DNA of 64,000 nt, taken from positions 248,001 to 312,000 of the forward strand of contig JALIZF010001582.1 in the NCBI GenBank assembly GCA_029948255.1, written 5' to 3'. The translations under genes were made by a program, and so were the position numbers. Of the stretch, positions 1 to 28,200 are shown in pieces. Numbering within the stretch: the stretch's first letter is position 1; every line of letters starts with the position of its first letter. This stretch comes from Telmatactis stephensoni. Lineage: Eukaryota; Cnidaria; Anthozoa; Actiniaria; Isophelliidae. A model generated the notes under the pieces. It was not told the origin of the DNA. It saw only the letters and a list, made by a program, of their open reading frames with translations, and made no database searches.

Positions 1-193
1 ATCGTGCTTCATGCAGGAGACAAGTCGCAAATCGCTTTTTCCATGGTTACAAAAGTTTCTAATTTTGAAATTCTGAAACATTCTACAAGAAAATGTAAGC
101 TACTTTAGACAACGCGCTTGCATATGGTAGAGCGGAAAAATTTTCGTGAAAATAGTTAGTAAAACAATTCATACAAGCTTCTCATGCAAAGTA

Positions 194-199
194 TTTATT
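194..199 (-). terminator. Candidate poly(A) signal of the ANKRD42-like gene
   Basis: AATAAA on the minus strand about 290 nt after the stop codon, inside a T-rich (plus-strand) stretch. It is the nearest canonical signal downstream of the stop. Position only; cleavage site not determined. Confidence 0.4.
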
Positions 200-487
200 T
201 TATTTTATTTATTTACAAAATTCACCAGTACACTACAAGGAAGAAAAACAACTCGAAACTACACCCATGTGGTAGGGAGAACCCACAGGGACATGCATCA
301 ATAACGGAGTCCCTCCAATTTTGTAATTGGAATATACCCTGTAGAGATGTAGTACTGATAGGACTTGGTGCTTGTAATGAATCGGGCCTCGACACACTTC
401 TAGATATAAATACTTGTAAAAGTTCTTCTTCATGGATTTATACATCAGTTATATACAAGTTATATGGGCGCGGTTTGAGTCTATAAA

Positions 488-14482
<13,995 letters not shown>

Positions 14483-16317
14483 GGTATGATTTGGGAGAAA
14501 TCTCAACAAATTTTTGACGTTTTGTTCAGCTTTCTTTTCAAGAATGTTTTTCTCTGTTGCTAGTGAATCCGCTGACTGTCACCTGTTAAGACGCAGGCTC
14601 ACAGGAAGTAAAAATTCTCGAGGCAAGAACAAGACACAAGACAGAAATATCGAATTTCTATATTGATATTCTCTAATGGCTGTCTCTGGATACCAGCAAC
14701 GGTAAACAGTCATATAAAAATCCATGAATTAATTATTTGGCGTGCATCTTTGCACGATTTTCTCCATATGAAGACCTCTTCAGAATTTTGAGGTTGCCTT
14801 GAAAAATTAAAACACACTTGAATATATGTTTTAAATTTGATGGTTATTACTCCATTTGTCATGTTATTTTTAGAAAGTAAATTTTTCATACAATATTTTT
14901 AATATGGTTTTTATAACGAAAATTAAGGATAGAAGAGTACGACGTTTCGGGGTCCTCATGACTCCATCAGGAATAATATCCATGTACATTATTCATTCTT
15001 TAAGGTAGTTCCGGACACTTGCTACTGCGCATCTCCCGCGCGCATTCGAGCGCGCGCACTTTTATTAGAGAGCATTGGTATTACCGTGGGGAGTCTGGAC
15101 ACTAGTAAGCGAACGATTGAAAGTGAAGAAACTCTAACTTTAGTGGAGAAAAATAGCATTTTGTCATCAAAATACCGGAAAAATTTTAACTATGAAATCT
15201 TGTGTACTGTATAATGTAGGTATTCAGCCTCGAATTTTTAAATTTGATTAATATTATTTATCGAAAAAGCCGGTGAGAAAATTGCTAAAATGGTGACATT
15301 TGGAGTTCGTTTTCAGCGTATTTTTCTCTTTTCTGCTTCTCTAACTCTTGAAATAATACGGTGACCCCCTGTTTTATTCTTTTCATTTGAAGCTAGATAT
15401 CGTATTCTTTCGATTTAGTGCGGAAAAAAAAATTTCATAGTTAAAATTGTCATGAATTTTCAACATTTTTACAACTACACACGCATATAACTCCTCGGAA
15501 TTGCAAGCAATTTCGCTTCTAGAATTTAATTTTCACGTCACTTTCAAAAGATTGGATGGATTTTTTATCAAGGTATGTCTCCTAGATTCAACAACTACCG
15601 TTTAATGCAGTTTTCCGTTTTTCTTTGTTAAATCCAATCGAGTAATTCGAATTTATTGACGGAATCAGATTTTCGGCAAAAACGCGCGGAAAACTGAAAA
15701 ATCCCTCCTTTTTGACGCCTTATATCTCCATAACTAATACGGGGACCCCCTTCTTTTTTTTCATTATTTGAATACCCTAACAATAAACTTCAAATGACAG
15801 AATTTAAAAAAAAATTCATTGAAGATTTGGGAAGATCCGGTACTACCTTAAACCTGATGATGGGGACCCAGACCATGATCATGAGGACTCGACCTGACCA
15901 TGAGGACCCCGAAACGTCGTACTCTTCTATCCTTAATTTTCGTTATAAAAACCATATCACAATCTATTTTGATTAGAATATTTTTAATGTAGAATGTATT
16001 GTGAAGCGAAAAGCACAGGTAACCCAATTTCTATTGTCCAGTTTCTGAAAATGATTATCAAAAATTAATTTAAAAATATATGTATTGGCTTCAAATAGCA
16101 ATATTCACTAAAATTTATTTTAAGAAAAAAATCGATAATTTGATAATAAAATTCAGGGAGATATTATAGCGGTTTTGCCATAAAAGCACTGGTTCTGCTT
16201 CACTTCCGGTGTAAGCCTCTAGAAGGTATTCCACGTTTCGCGTGGATGGGCGCGTATTCAAGTTTTCAAGAGCAGCCATAACTTTGCAAAACATCCCGTC
16301 TTCATCTCCTTTGAACA
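14483..16317. promoter_or_regulatory. Shared divergent spacer of ANKRD42-like and CAPN5-like genes
   Basis: 1.8 kb between opposite start codons. More than half is the nested DNA element at 14902-15957. The remaining parts, 14483-14900 and 15958-16317, should hold both promoters; I see no convincing TATA box. Confidence 0.5.
14902..15957. mobile_element. 1,056-bp DNA element with about 60-bp inverted ends in the divergent promoter region
   Basis: The left end ATATGGTTTTTATAACGAAA is the exact complement of the right end, and pairing continues through ACGACGTTTCGGGGTCCTCATG. It holds a second, inner pair (TTTAAGGTAGTTCCGGA at about 14999 and TCCGGTACTACCTTAAA at about 15835). So an element of about 850 bp appears to be inserted in an older one of about 200 bp. 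No transposase frame found. Confidence 0.7.
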
Positions 16318-19300
16318 ATGGTTCGTCTTTACTATTTCAAAGACCAGCGCTACTCCAAGCTTAAAGCCCAATGCGAACAAGAAGGAAGCTTGTTTGTCGA
16401 CCAAGAGTTTCCTCCTGAATCTCGTTCACTCTTCTTTAGTCGAACGCCTGGAGCTGAACGAATAGTATGGCAGAGGCCAAAGGTATATATCAGCAAAGAT
16501 TAGTGGGAGAAATGTTTCTTTAGAGAGAGAATGTCGATCAATGAATCGAATTATGCATCGTGTTTAAGTTTGTAGATTTCGGAGATACATCAGCTTGTAG
16601 ATTTCAGGTTTCGCGAGACAGTATAAACACAACTTATATATGGCCATAAATCAGTTTGAAAACACAGTTATGTTTGAGCTTGTAATGTTATGATTTGTTG
16701 CTAGATATTATTAATTTGTTTAACACGATATATACAGCTCTTAAAGTACCTAAAAACGTATTTCAACAATGATATGTTTAACGAAAAACTATTTATGTGC
16801 TCAGTGAATTTCAAAGATCTAAAATTTGCAAGATAATGTTCATTCATACGTGACCGAGGTCAGGTGAAATGGATCGAGTTGTTTATTTTCCTTAAAAAAC
16901 TCCATTAATACTTGATAATTGTACTTTTAGAAGGTTTCAAACTATAAGATAGTACAACTAGCTAAGTTTGAGCTCCATCATTTAGGCATTTTAAGGAAAT
17001 ACATTTGGATACGATTATCATCTGGGAACAACAACACTGGCTCATAGAATATTTACATGAAATTAACGAGAGTGTTAAAATTATATTGTTCTTTCTTATC
17101 TGATAATTGTTTTCGTGGAATATATCAAAATAAGGACATTAAAAATGGTTCAACAATTCTAATGTATTATTTTTCCTTTTGCAGATAGTAATTATTTTCT
17201 AATTGATTCATTTAAAAGTATTCTAATCATCTTTTCCAGGGGGGGGGGGGGGGGAAGGATACGATTGAATATTTTGGACTTCTTACTCAAATTGGAAACA
17301 TGGCCCTTCCCTTCATTATTTCTACCTGCAGCTCTTTCTCTCCCTCTCTTCCCTACCTCTCTACCTCTACAGACTACCCTTTCCTTCCTCCCCCTCCCTC
17401 CACCCCTCCTCCTTCCTCCTCTTCCCCTTTCCATTTCCTTCCCTATTCATCTCTACTTCTATCTACTTCTACTACTTCTACCTGCTCTGACTTATTCTTC
17501 ACACTTCCTCTTGCTCCTATCTACTTCCACCTGTACTTTCAAATCTTCATTTGCACAATGCCTATAGCTAAGGCTTTTTCATGAAGTATTCATTAATCTT
17601 TCAGGATATCTGTTCACCTCTTCAACCCAAGCTGTTTATTGATGGTGCTGACAGTCATGATGTTACCCAAGGCAAACTAGGAAACTGCTGGTTTGTTGCT
17701 GCTTGTTCATCACTGGCTCTTCGACCATCACTTTTGGACAAGGTAAAGTTTCATTTTGATTCTGATGATGATATTAACATGCAGCCCTCACAAACTTCTT
17801 GCTTGGGGACATGTGGTTCAAGGGTACTGATTGGAGGAAGAGTATGGAAGGAGGGGGGAGGGGTCAGTGGAGGGGGTGGGAGATTTAGTGTGACATATCT
17901 CATAAGCAAGAGCCGAGATTGGTTGAGGAGGAAATGGTGTCCTCCAAATGCTGATTACTACCATAATTTGTTACATTATTGATGGTTCTTCAGACAAATG
18001 TTGGGTAGGGTGATGTGGTATGGAGAGTATACAAATGCAATTTACTAAAGTTGCTTCTTAATTGCCCTATCGCATAATGACGTCACACCAAAACATTTTA
18101 TTGTTTTGACTCTAAGGATTATGGTCACCAGAGGGGATCAGAGTGATTGCATATCAAATAAAATGCAGATGAGCAATCACTGATCAATACATGATATATA
18201 TCAAAACTCGATACATTGAAGTTCTACTTCGAAAAGGAATATTAATAGGTCCCAATTTCCACTGTTTCTGAGCATCTATCCCCAATGTAAACAAACTGTG
18301 ACGTCATTATGCGATAGGGCAATTTGATAAAAAACATTATATGATTATCTGACCAGGACCATAATCCTACAAATACTAAAAGAATGGTTTTCTGTTACCT
18401 CAACACCGTACAAAGCCATTTTTAGCATAGATGAAGCCAAATTGGATTTTTGGGAATGGTCACTGCATACATCTATTTTGAGGGTCAGGCTATGTAGGCT
18501 AGATCGTAAACAAAGTAAACTTTCCTTAAATTTAATTTCCAGGTTATTCCAGACAACAAACATCAAGAATGGGACCCAGAGCACCCAGACAACTACAAAG
18601 GGATTTTCAGATTTAGATTTTATCGACAAGGAAAATGGACGGAGGTTGTAGTTGATGACATGTTGCCAACCATTAATGGTGAGCTGGTCTACATTCGATC
18701 CAAGGAGAAAAATGAGTTTTGGAGTGCCTTGGTAGAAAAGGCATACGCAAAGTAAGAAAACAGTTAATGTCACATAAATCGAATAGACCATTTCACGGTT
18801 ATCGTGGCTCAACCTCAGCCTCGACAGCGTGTAATATATTCTTTAGAAATCGACTGCAGCCCATGGTAATGTAAGGAATGCACACATCAACAAACAATCG
18901 AAACACTTTAAAATTCCACGGGCTGTAGTCAAATTCTAAAGAATACATTACACGGTGTCGAGGCTGAGGTTGAGCCACGACAACCGTGAAATGGTCTATT
19001 ATCTCAAATTCGTTCTAAGGAGGGCACCCTTGGGGTTGCTTCTGGAGAAGTGTCCACTTTAGGGAGAGTTTAGTACATACCCAAAAAGAACGGAAATACA
19101 ACTCAAACGTAGCTACGGTTCTGTATCCACGAGTTATAACAGTATCAAGACAATTGCATTTTTCAAATGTTTTTCAACTCTAGGTGCGGCAGGGCGAGGT
19201 CGTGTCGTATTCTATGCTATGTGTAGTTATTTTCGTTCATTCTAATTTACGCGCTTCTAAAAAATGGTAAAAAATGATATATGCTTGTAACAATTTTCGC

Positions 19301-22185
19301 AAATTTTGTATGTGCGCGTTTTTTAATTATGCCAAGAAATTGCGAAATTCAAGGCCCAGATAAAATCAACAGCCTTCCAAAAACCGCGAAATCATTTAGC
19401 TTTAAGTTACTATTTTTAGCGACTACTAAATTTAGCGATTAATACAATACAATACAATACAATAACTTTATTATTGGTACTTTGGTATTTTCATACATGA
19501 GTATGGTCCAATAATTAAATAAAAAACAACAACAGAGAATAATGCATATTTCTAAATATATATATATATATATATATATATACACTCAAACACAAAAATC
19601 CCGCAAACCTCAGATATATAGATATATATACAAAAGTATACAAAATATACCTAAAACCACCAAAGAAATTATGGGATAGCTTCCAAAGTATATTTTTATG
19701 GTTCTCCAATGTCAGTGCTTAAAAAAAAACATAGTTTGAAAGGCATCCCATAATTTTAAATATATATTTAACATCTATATCTATATATCTAAAAGTTGCA
19801 GAATTTTTGTGTCTAAGTGCACATATATACATACATATATATATATATCCATGGGGAAGTTTGGCGGCTACAGCGGTTGGGGTAGGGGGGCGGGGGGTCG
19901 TGGGGGGGGGGGGGGGTAGGGGGAAGGGACGGATGGCGATTTTTACAACGATTGACCAAGAATACTCAAGAATACTAAATTATAGCGAGTACAAAATTCA
20001 GCGATTTTGAGGAACTCGCTAAAATTCGTTTAATTATGTTATGGTTAAAAATGGTATTCAAATAATGAATAATGTATTACAGCACTTGGAGTGATTTTAT
20101 TGAATTCATCTCCACATATTTTCTAGAATGGCAGGAACTTATGAAGCCCTTGAAGCTGGTAACACAGGAGATGCTCTTGTTGACTTCACTGGTGGAGTTG
20201 GCGAGTCGATCAACCTGAGAGAAGGAGGATATGCCAACGATTCCGAGAAAAGACATGAACTCTTTAAGACGATGCAAAAAGGGATGAAAGATAAATCTTT
20301 AATGAGTGCATCAATTAAGGTAAGGATGACCTTAGCAGCTAATTCCTTTGCTATGGGCTTCCTGTGGTATTACAGCAAGTTGCAGAAGAGATCGCGTGTG
20401 TAACACCCTAGCTCTGCAACCTACAATGCATTAAAACATTGCAAAATTGTAGAAAATTATGAACGAACTCTTACTTTTCGCGACGTTACGGAGCAAGTTG
20501 CAGTGTGTTACATCTGTCATGCAACCCATATGTGTTGCAAATGGCCCACCGTGATTGTATTTTTTCGCAAGTTGGTTTCACCTGAATTTTAACTTTACTG
20601 AAGGCGGTGTTACGGATGCAATTTCCTTGCAATTCGTTTTGTAATGGTGTACTGTTACGAAACAAGTTGCACGAGTCATTGTAACGGATCCTTCGTTGCG
20701 TAAAATCATTGCGTGACAAGTTGCTGCAGTCGTTGTGAAAAGTAGATCTCAGCACGGTGCCAAGCACGCAAGAAGCTAGCGAAGGAGTCACACAAGGCGA
20801 TAGTTGACAATATCGTCTGATGTGTGGTCCATTTTGCAACCTAATACACACGTCACAATTCGTTTTTTGTTTTTTTTACTTTTCAAAAATTTGTGAGTTT
20901 CCCAAAGGAATAACCGTCGATAATCCGACGAGTTTCAAAACGAAAGCAGATCATTCCTCGAGAGGTTTGTCACGCTGAATTAGGAAAACATTGTCACACG
21001 ATGGTTTAGGTCCATTGACCAAAAGGGAATTTGTGAACATCGTGCCCTAGCGTGCACCCATGGGGAATGTTATAGTGCACACTATTCGACCAATCACAGC
21101 GCGCGTTATATATAAAAACTATGAGAACTCAGTTACAAAACAGTTTCTGGAGATCAAAGACTGGGTGGATTTCTGTCTTAGAGAGCTATTGTTCAATTTA
21201 TCAAGTATCCTTTGTCCATGATTTGTGAATTTTTTTTTTCTGTTGTGTTTTAGATCAGTAATCGTAACGAAATGGAACAAAGAATGGAAACAGGGCTGGT
21301 CAAAGGTCACGCGTATGGCGTGACAGCTGTTAAAAAGGTAGGTCCTTTCGTTTTTCACGTGACTGGTTTGTTGTCACAAGTCACATTCTGCAACATCATG
21401 CCAGAGTGGTACCTCTTAAGCATGGGCAATCATTGCTAGAATTGTTGGCAATATTGGCATTTTTTATACGCTCTCGCAGTGTACTTTACTGAGAATGGGT
21501 CTGCCCAAACCCCTTTGTATGGTGATGCCTTAACGCTAGCTACCAGTCCTACCAGCTACATTAAGTAGGAGGTCACGGAATCCAGTAACAAAGTAACAAA
21601 CACTAAATTGAATAATGTACAATGTGAATTTCACATCATCCCAATAAATAATGGCAAGGATTGTAAACAGTGTTCTGTAAGCCAGTTCAGAGTTTAAGAA
21701 TCGTTTCTAATGCGCATGCGATTTTATCCCGAATGTCTCACCTTCTTTTGTTTGATTAAAAACAAAGAAGGTTTAAACAAAAACGGTGAGAAGTTCGGGA
21801 TAAAATCGCATGCACACTGAAAACGATTCTTAAACTCAGAACTGGCTTATACTGTTAATCATTAATATATTAAATAATGAAGATGTGATACTGATTATGT
21901 AAAAACAAACATATGCACAAACAAATGAAGGGTTCCATGCGAAAACGGCCTAAGTGACTTTTTTGGTGATATTTTTTCAAGGGTCTAAAATGGTATAATT
22001 AACTTTCCTATGCTGAAAAAATTCATCTTAGGACATCCATCAAAAAGTCACTTAGGTCATTTTCACAGGGAACCCTTCAAATTAATAGACGAACGAACGG
22101 TCAGTGGTCAGTGTCTGCCCATACTCGACATGGCAAATCATGTAAAATCAAATAGACGAACAACGAACCAACCAACCAACCAAAC

Positions 22186-22234
<49 letters not shown>

Positions 22235-25200
22235 AACAAGTAAAAAAAAGCAACATAAAAACAGCGATAACAACAACTACTACATGTAGCTTTAAGCAAA
22301 AATATGATGCAATAAACAGGTTAAACTTGTTTACCAGTATTTGCTATTTCTTTAGATCACCATTGGTGAAGGTCTACTGAGCCTCTTCAATCAGCAACAT
22401 TTTGACATGATTCGTCTCAGAAACCCATGGGGACAGAAAGAATGGAACGGCGCCTGGAGCGACGAGTGAGAATTATAATTATTGGGTGAGATTGTAGGAA
22501 CTTATCGAACAATTTTTCATCTCCTTTTTTGCTTTTTATGTGGCAGTTCTGACGAATGGAAGAAGTTGAAAGAAAGTGACAGACAGAAGCTGGGAATAAA
22601 CTTTGAAAATGATGGTGAATTCTGGTAAGTTCACTGAACTGTTTGACTACTTTGTATCACATTAAAAAGCAATCCATAACTTTGCTTTCTTTGTTCCACA
22701 TAGGATGTCTTTTGAGGATTTCTGTTCACACTTCACAAATGCAACACTTTGTCACGTGATCAATCCATCAATTATTAATGTCATCTTTAAGCAATGGCAT
22801 GTTTATAAACATAATTACCAATGGACCCCTGGACAGAATGCTGGAGGATGTGTGCAGAACAGAGAATCCTTCCTAAAGAACCCACAGGTAAGAGTTGATG
22901 GGATCCCTGTGTATATTTCAGTGGAGCGGATTTTGTATGACTGTCGGCACGGTTACTAATCTCTTTCGCAGCCGTTTTTTGTATCTGGATCCCTGTCAAA
23001 AGAAACTCTTTGGGAGGGACAGGGATCCCGTTACAAAAAACGGCTGCGAAGGAGACTACACGCTTACGGCAGGAATTTTGAATGTATTTATAGACATCAC
23101 GGCACTGACATGATCACGGTACGGCGTGGTAACTTTCCCACTTATATGAAAACGCGCGTCAGTGACGTCACAACTCAAACAAACCAAATTGTTCATCTTC
23201 TTGAGTCCGATTTTGGCAGTTGGTTTTTACTGTATGACCATTTTTAAATTGGTTGAAAATAAGCAATATTTTCATGATAAAATGTATGTTTCTCCGTGTT
23301 CTTTTCAGTACGTTTATAGTTTCATGATCTTTGTGTGAGTCATGCGCCGCGCTATTGAAAAGATCTACCATTACATGGTATGCGGCCGTGAAAAAGTTAC
23401 CAATGCAGTTTTAAAAAACGTTCCCGCCCACTTTGTTTGATTTATGGAACAGAATGGCCAAACTCTCGCCACGAACTTTTCTCCATCGAGCGCACAGTGA
23501 TGAATTTGATGGTAAATGAATGAAATAGAATTAGCGTACACTTCAAGAAACGCCCGTAAATTTTATCGGGTCTTTCAAGAAACGGGTCTACAGTCTCCAT
23601 GTAAACGTCTCACCCGAAAATCATGTGAAACTCGTCCCTTGACTCGTCCCGTTCCGTCCCGTTCCGAAATCGTTCCAGAGTTTTCCACAGCAACATTGCA
23701 AGGGGGTGTGAGTGGAACCGTTCTCAGTAAAAATCCACTGCGCATGTGCGTCAAAAAGCCAATCGTGCCGCGATTGCCACAGTGGACGAAATCGGCTGAC
23801 GTGTTCCTATGTACGCTTCTACCTAATTCGAAACCGGGAGAACCTACGTAGCACGCAATTGATGTAATAAACTCATAAAAATATAATGAATAAATATTAA
23901 AAAGAATAGATAGAACGACAATAGAATACAATAGATTTTATGAATACATTCCATCAACTGAGTGCTATGTAGGTTTTCCCGAATAAGAACTTTTATTCCA
24001 AATGTTTCCACTTGATATCGAAATGCAAAAGACAAAGAATCTTATTCCCAGAGAATTTTAAATTGCCATATGTTTACCCAGGCTTCCGTAGGAAGACCTG
24101 GGTTGACATTTCGGCTTCGTTTTCCTTCAGTCACAAATCGACATTCCTCTAAAGCACATGCGTGAAATCAAACTGACAACAACTGCCTTTAGTTCAGTCT
24201 TTCACTAGCGAGTTTCAATCTCGTACCCAGACCCTGCGTTCCTCTTGGTCAGCGACCGAGAAACGAGAGGCTCTGGCCAATACAGTTATTTGGAGCACTC
24301 TGATTGGTTGACAGAACAATGGAAGGAGCGTTTGAATTTTACATTCTTCGCATATTTTGAGGATCGAGATTTCCCGGAATCATCCTAATTTATTACTTCT
24401 AGATCGATTTTCGATTAGTAAAATTGTTAAACTAGAGCTAGGTTTATAGAAGAATGGAAAGACAACATCTAGCTAGAGAAAAACTACACAGGCTTTTGAA
24501 GATTTTTTGTCTTCAACTTTCGATGGTTTGTTGTGCTTCCGGCCTGTCACTTAATTTCTGAAGCAGTTTATTTCAAATTTCTGTCTGACTCTATCGAAAG
24601 TAGCTTGATGTACAAAACACTTTCTAGCTAGCTGCTCGAAAAATCATCCGAGGTTAAATTCTTACATCAGAACAAAGCATTGGTTACTTGGCTTATTAAT
24701 GTATTTTTTCAAGGTTTGTTTTTAAGTTTTCGTGAGCTTTTGCCGACACATCTTCACTTAAACTTCTTAACAATAATATACAGTCTCAGCACAGGGCCCC
24801 CTAATCATTCATAAATGTTTTAGTCTTTTGCGCGCGCATATATGGAATATATATGGACGTAAGGTTTTAGGCTTCCTGTGATGCTTCACCGTGCGCAGGC
24901 TTCGTGGGTATCCTGTGTAAGCTTCCTGTCACAGGAAAATGTTGTAATTTATAAAAAGCAGAGCACGTGCTCTTTCCACAGGAAGCCCAAGTAGAATATT
25001 ACACATGCACGCTCAAATAAAAAGACTAAACAACGACGATTTAGGTACATTTTTATTACCTTGGTTCAAAAAAAATTCTGTTTGATTAGGGGTCCCTGTG
25101 GTCTCAGGTTTGATATATTTCATGGAAAATAAGTTTTACATTAGTCTGTTTTAAAAAAACATGAATTATGTAAATATTATTGATCCAAAATTGCCAATTA

Positions 25201-28200
25201 ATATCATTTAATAAATATTACGTTAGTAATAAATCAATATATTCACTACCTCAGTGTTTAATTTCTTAAACTTCGTACTTCTTTGCAGTTGATAGTGCTT
25301 CTTTCTAACGATCGCGAGTGCCTGGGTTCACGCAGCTGTGCGTCTAGTTTACTAAGACGTCACATCAAAACAATGTATTGTATAAACGCTAAGGATCATG
25401 GTCGTAAGAAAAGGGCAACTCAGCAGCAACACAAAGAAAAATTGATATAAAAATGCACTTTATAGAACAAAGGAAAGCGGCAACAGCAATCAAATGCAAT
25501 GAATATTGTTTATTTAACAATTTTATTCAAATTTCTGTTGTTCTGTATTGACCGAATCGAAATGTGGCGGCAAATTTGAATAACTATTGTTCTGGACTGA
25601 CTAGCCTCGTGTTCACGTGGAAACACAAAAGCACTTGAATGAGAGGCTAGTCAGTATAAAACAATAGTTATTCAAATTTGCCGCCATATTTCGATTCGGT
25701 GTATGATACTATCTGTCCCAATCGTAAACAAGCCGTGACGTCATAATGGAATAGGGCAATTGTGTAGAAACATACATAGGAACATGTTAGTCGATTTGGT
25801 CTATTCTGGCAATGACTGTAGATGGATAGACATTTTTGATTAAATTTTTGTTTTTTTTGTCTTTCTATTTAGTACGCATTTAGTATAAAGGAAGGAGACG
25901 CTGGTCAGGCGATGGTGGCACTGATGCAAGAAGACAGACGAAAGGACAAGGATAAAGGAGCCACTAATTTGACCATTGGGTTTTTCGTCATGAAGGTCAG
26001 TCGATGATGGTGGAGATGATGATAATGATGATTGTGATGGTGATGATGATGATTGTGATAATGACGACGAGTATGGGACTGATATGGTAGCAAAAAATAT
26101 GTTATTTTTCTTGATTACGATACGACCATGTAATCTATAATTGCCACTGGCACTAAGCGCATGTTGAACAACACGGCCCTGGTTGCTTATTGTATTATTA
26201 TATTAGAGGAACAAGTGTGGCGTTGTTGGTTAGTGCACTGGGTAAAGTGCGCACCGTCGGCTTCAGGTTTACCAGTAACTCTTGAAGTTATAATTGATTG
26301 TCACTATTTACCAATGAATAAATAGAAAACGCGCGCGCGTGCTGTGTGCAGATTTAGAGTTTTCTATTTTATCTATCTAATTATTTATTTATTTAAACAA
26401 TATTTATACAGGCTTGTCCAGTTCAGCCTAAGGCTGGTTTAAATGGAGTCCTGATATAAAGAAAAAACAAAATTACAATACATTTACACGCATAACAAGA
26501 CAAAGAAAAATAACAAAAAAGCTAATAATTTCATAATTTAGTTTTGAAGTAATTTTTGAGAGTCTTTTTAAATTTTACGATGTTTGATTCTTTTCGATAT
26601 TTGAGCCGTAACAAATTCCATGTATTAGCTCCATTTATTCTGAATGAATTTTGATATTTCGTGGTGCGAACTGGTGGAGGTCTAAGCAAATCTTTATTCC
26701 TAGTATTATAATTATGTACGTCAGAGAAAAGCCTAAATTCGTGTAGCAAATATTCTGGTGCTAAGTTATTCAGACATTTGAAAACCTGTAGGCATATATG
26801 GTAAGATCTCCTAGACTGCAAAGACGGCCATGAAAAGATAGTATTTAATAGATCAACTTGATCGGTAGATTTAATCCCCTCAATGACTCTGGCTGCCCGA
26901 CGATGTAATTGATCTGAGGTAGCCTTTATTAATCTTTCCGCAGCTATCCCAGACGGCACAACAGTAGCACAAAGAGCGGCAAAATCATTGCATTGTAAAG
27001 CGTGATACATGCTTCTCTAGGAATGACCTTTCGAGCTTTCCGTAACATGCCAATCCGCAATGAAATTTTGGAAGCAATGTAGTCGATATGGTCATTCCAA
27101 CAAGAAAGACATTTTATAAAATACAACGTTTTCGAGCAAATTCAGTATCTATTTACACTGACGAAAAATTCGAAAAGCTAGTGCGCGTGCGTGCAGTGTG
27201 CATATTTAGAGTTCGCACGATATGCGTCCTTCGGCCAACGAGAGCGCGCGTTATATGCTGGTTATTTTATAACGTAAAAAGAGGTCGTTTACCTCAAGTT
27301 GTATATAATACAATTATCTTCAATTTTTTCCATAGGTGGAGCAAAACCGAAAATATCGTCTCCACACGATGTTCGAAAAGGCAGGGGACTCCATCTTTAT
27401 CAACGCCCGTGAGGTCATGAGTAGATTGCATCTTGCTCCAGGTCGCTATGTGGTGGTGCCTTCCACGTACGAGCCAAATGTTGCTGGAAGCTTCTTGATA
27501 AGAATTTACACAGAGAAACGATCCAGCGCCATGTAAGTAATGAGAACGCTTTCGAATTTCCTCAAGAACTCACAGGCAAATCCAACTGTCCCTGTTACGC
27601 ACGCAAAGAAGAATACTTCAGGGGACGAGATTGCGAATCAAACTCGTTCTCAACCTCTGATTGGTCACCAAGATCGGGTGGCATGGTTGGCCGAGCGTGA
27701 ACGTGCATGTCATTCACCGCTGTGGTCCAGGTTCGATTCCCAGCTCGGGCACTAGATCATATGTGAACTGAGTTTGTTCCATGCCGCGAGGGATTTTTCT
27801 CTGGGTTCTCCGGTTTTTCTCCCTCAGCAAATATCGACATGTTATAGTTGAGTGTTGTATGTAAAGTATTTAATGTAGAGGTAGTGAGAGTGCCAGCAGA
27901 TGAAGAACCACTATGTAGACAGGCTGCTGTGAAAAGATGATTTTTTTATCGATAAATAGCCATTTTTTTCGTGTTAGCGTGCGCATTTTCATTTCAGCGA
28001 TAGTCTTGCTTTAAAGCAAAGCTATCAGATATTGTCGGACCATAAATTCAAAACGCAAGCAATAATTCAGTGTGCATAAGAGCAAATCTCTAAAAAATCA
28101 TTGAAATAAAAGAAATTGTAACTCAAATAATGTAGAACCCTTTTTTAGAGCGGAGAATGGCCCGTCATAAGCAAAATGTCCAAAGAGATAAACTATCATA

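Noticed and set aside
20400..20870. Possible foldback in calpain intron 4 with repeated GTTAC/TTGCAA motifs
   Set aside because: I could not define matching arms or ends by eye; the motif repetition alone is not enough.
27677..27755. tRNA gene candidate (strong box A and box B)
   Set aside because: The acceptor and anticodon stems do not pair, and the sequence continues as a repeat body shared with 35485-35610; it is a SINE head.
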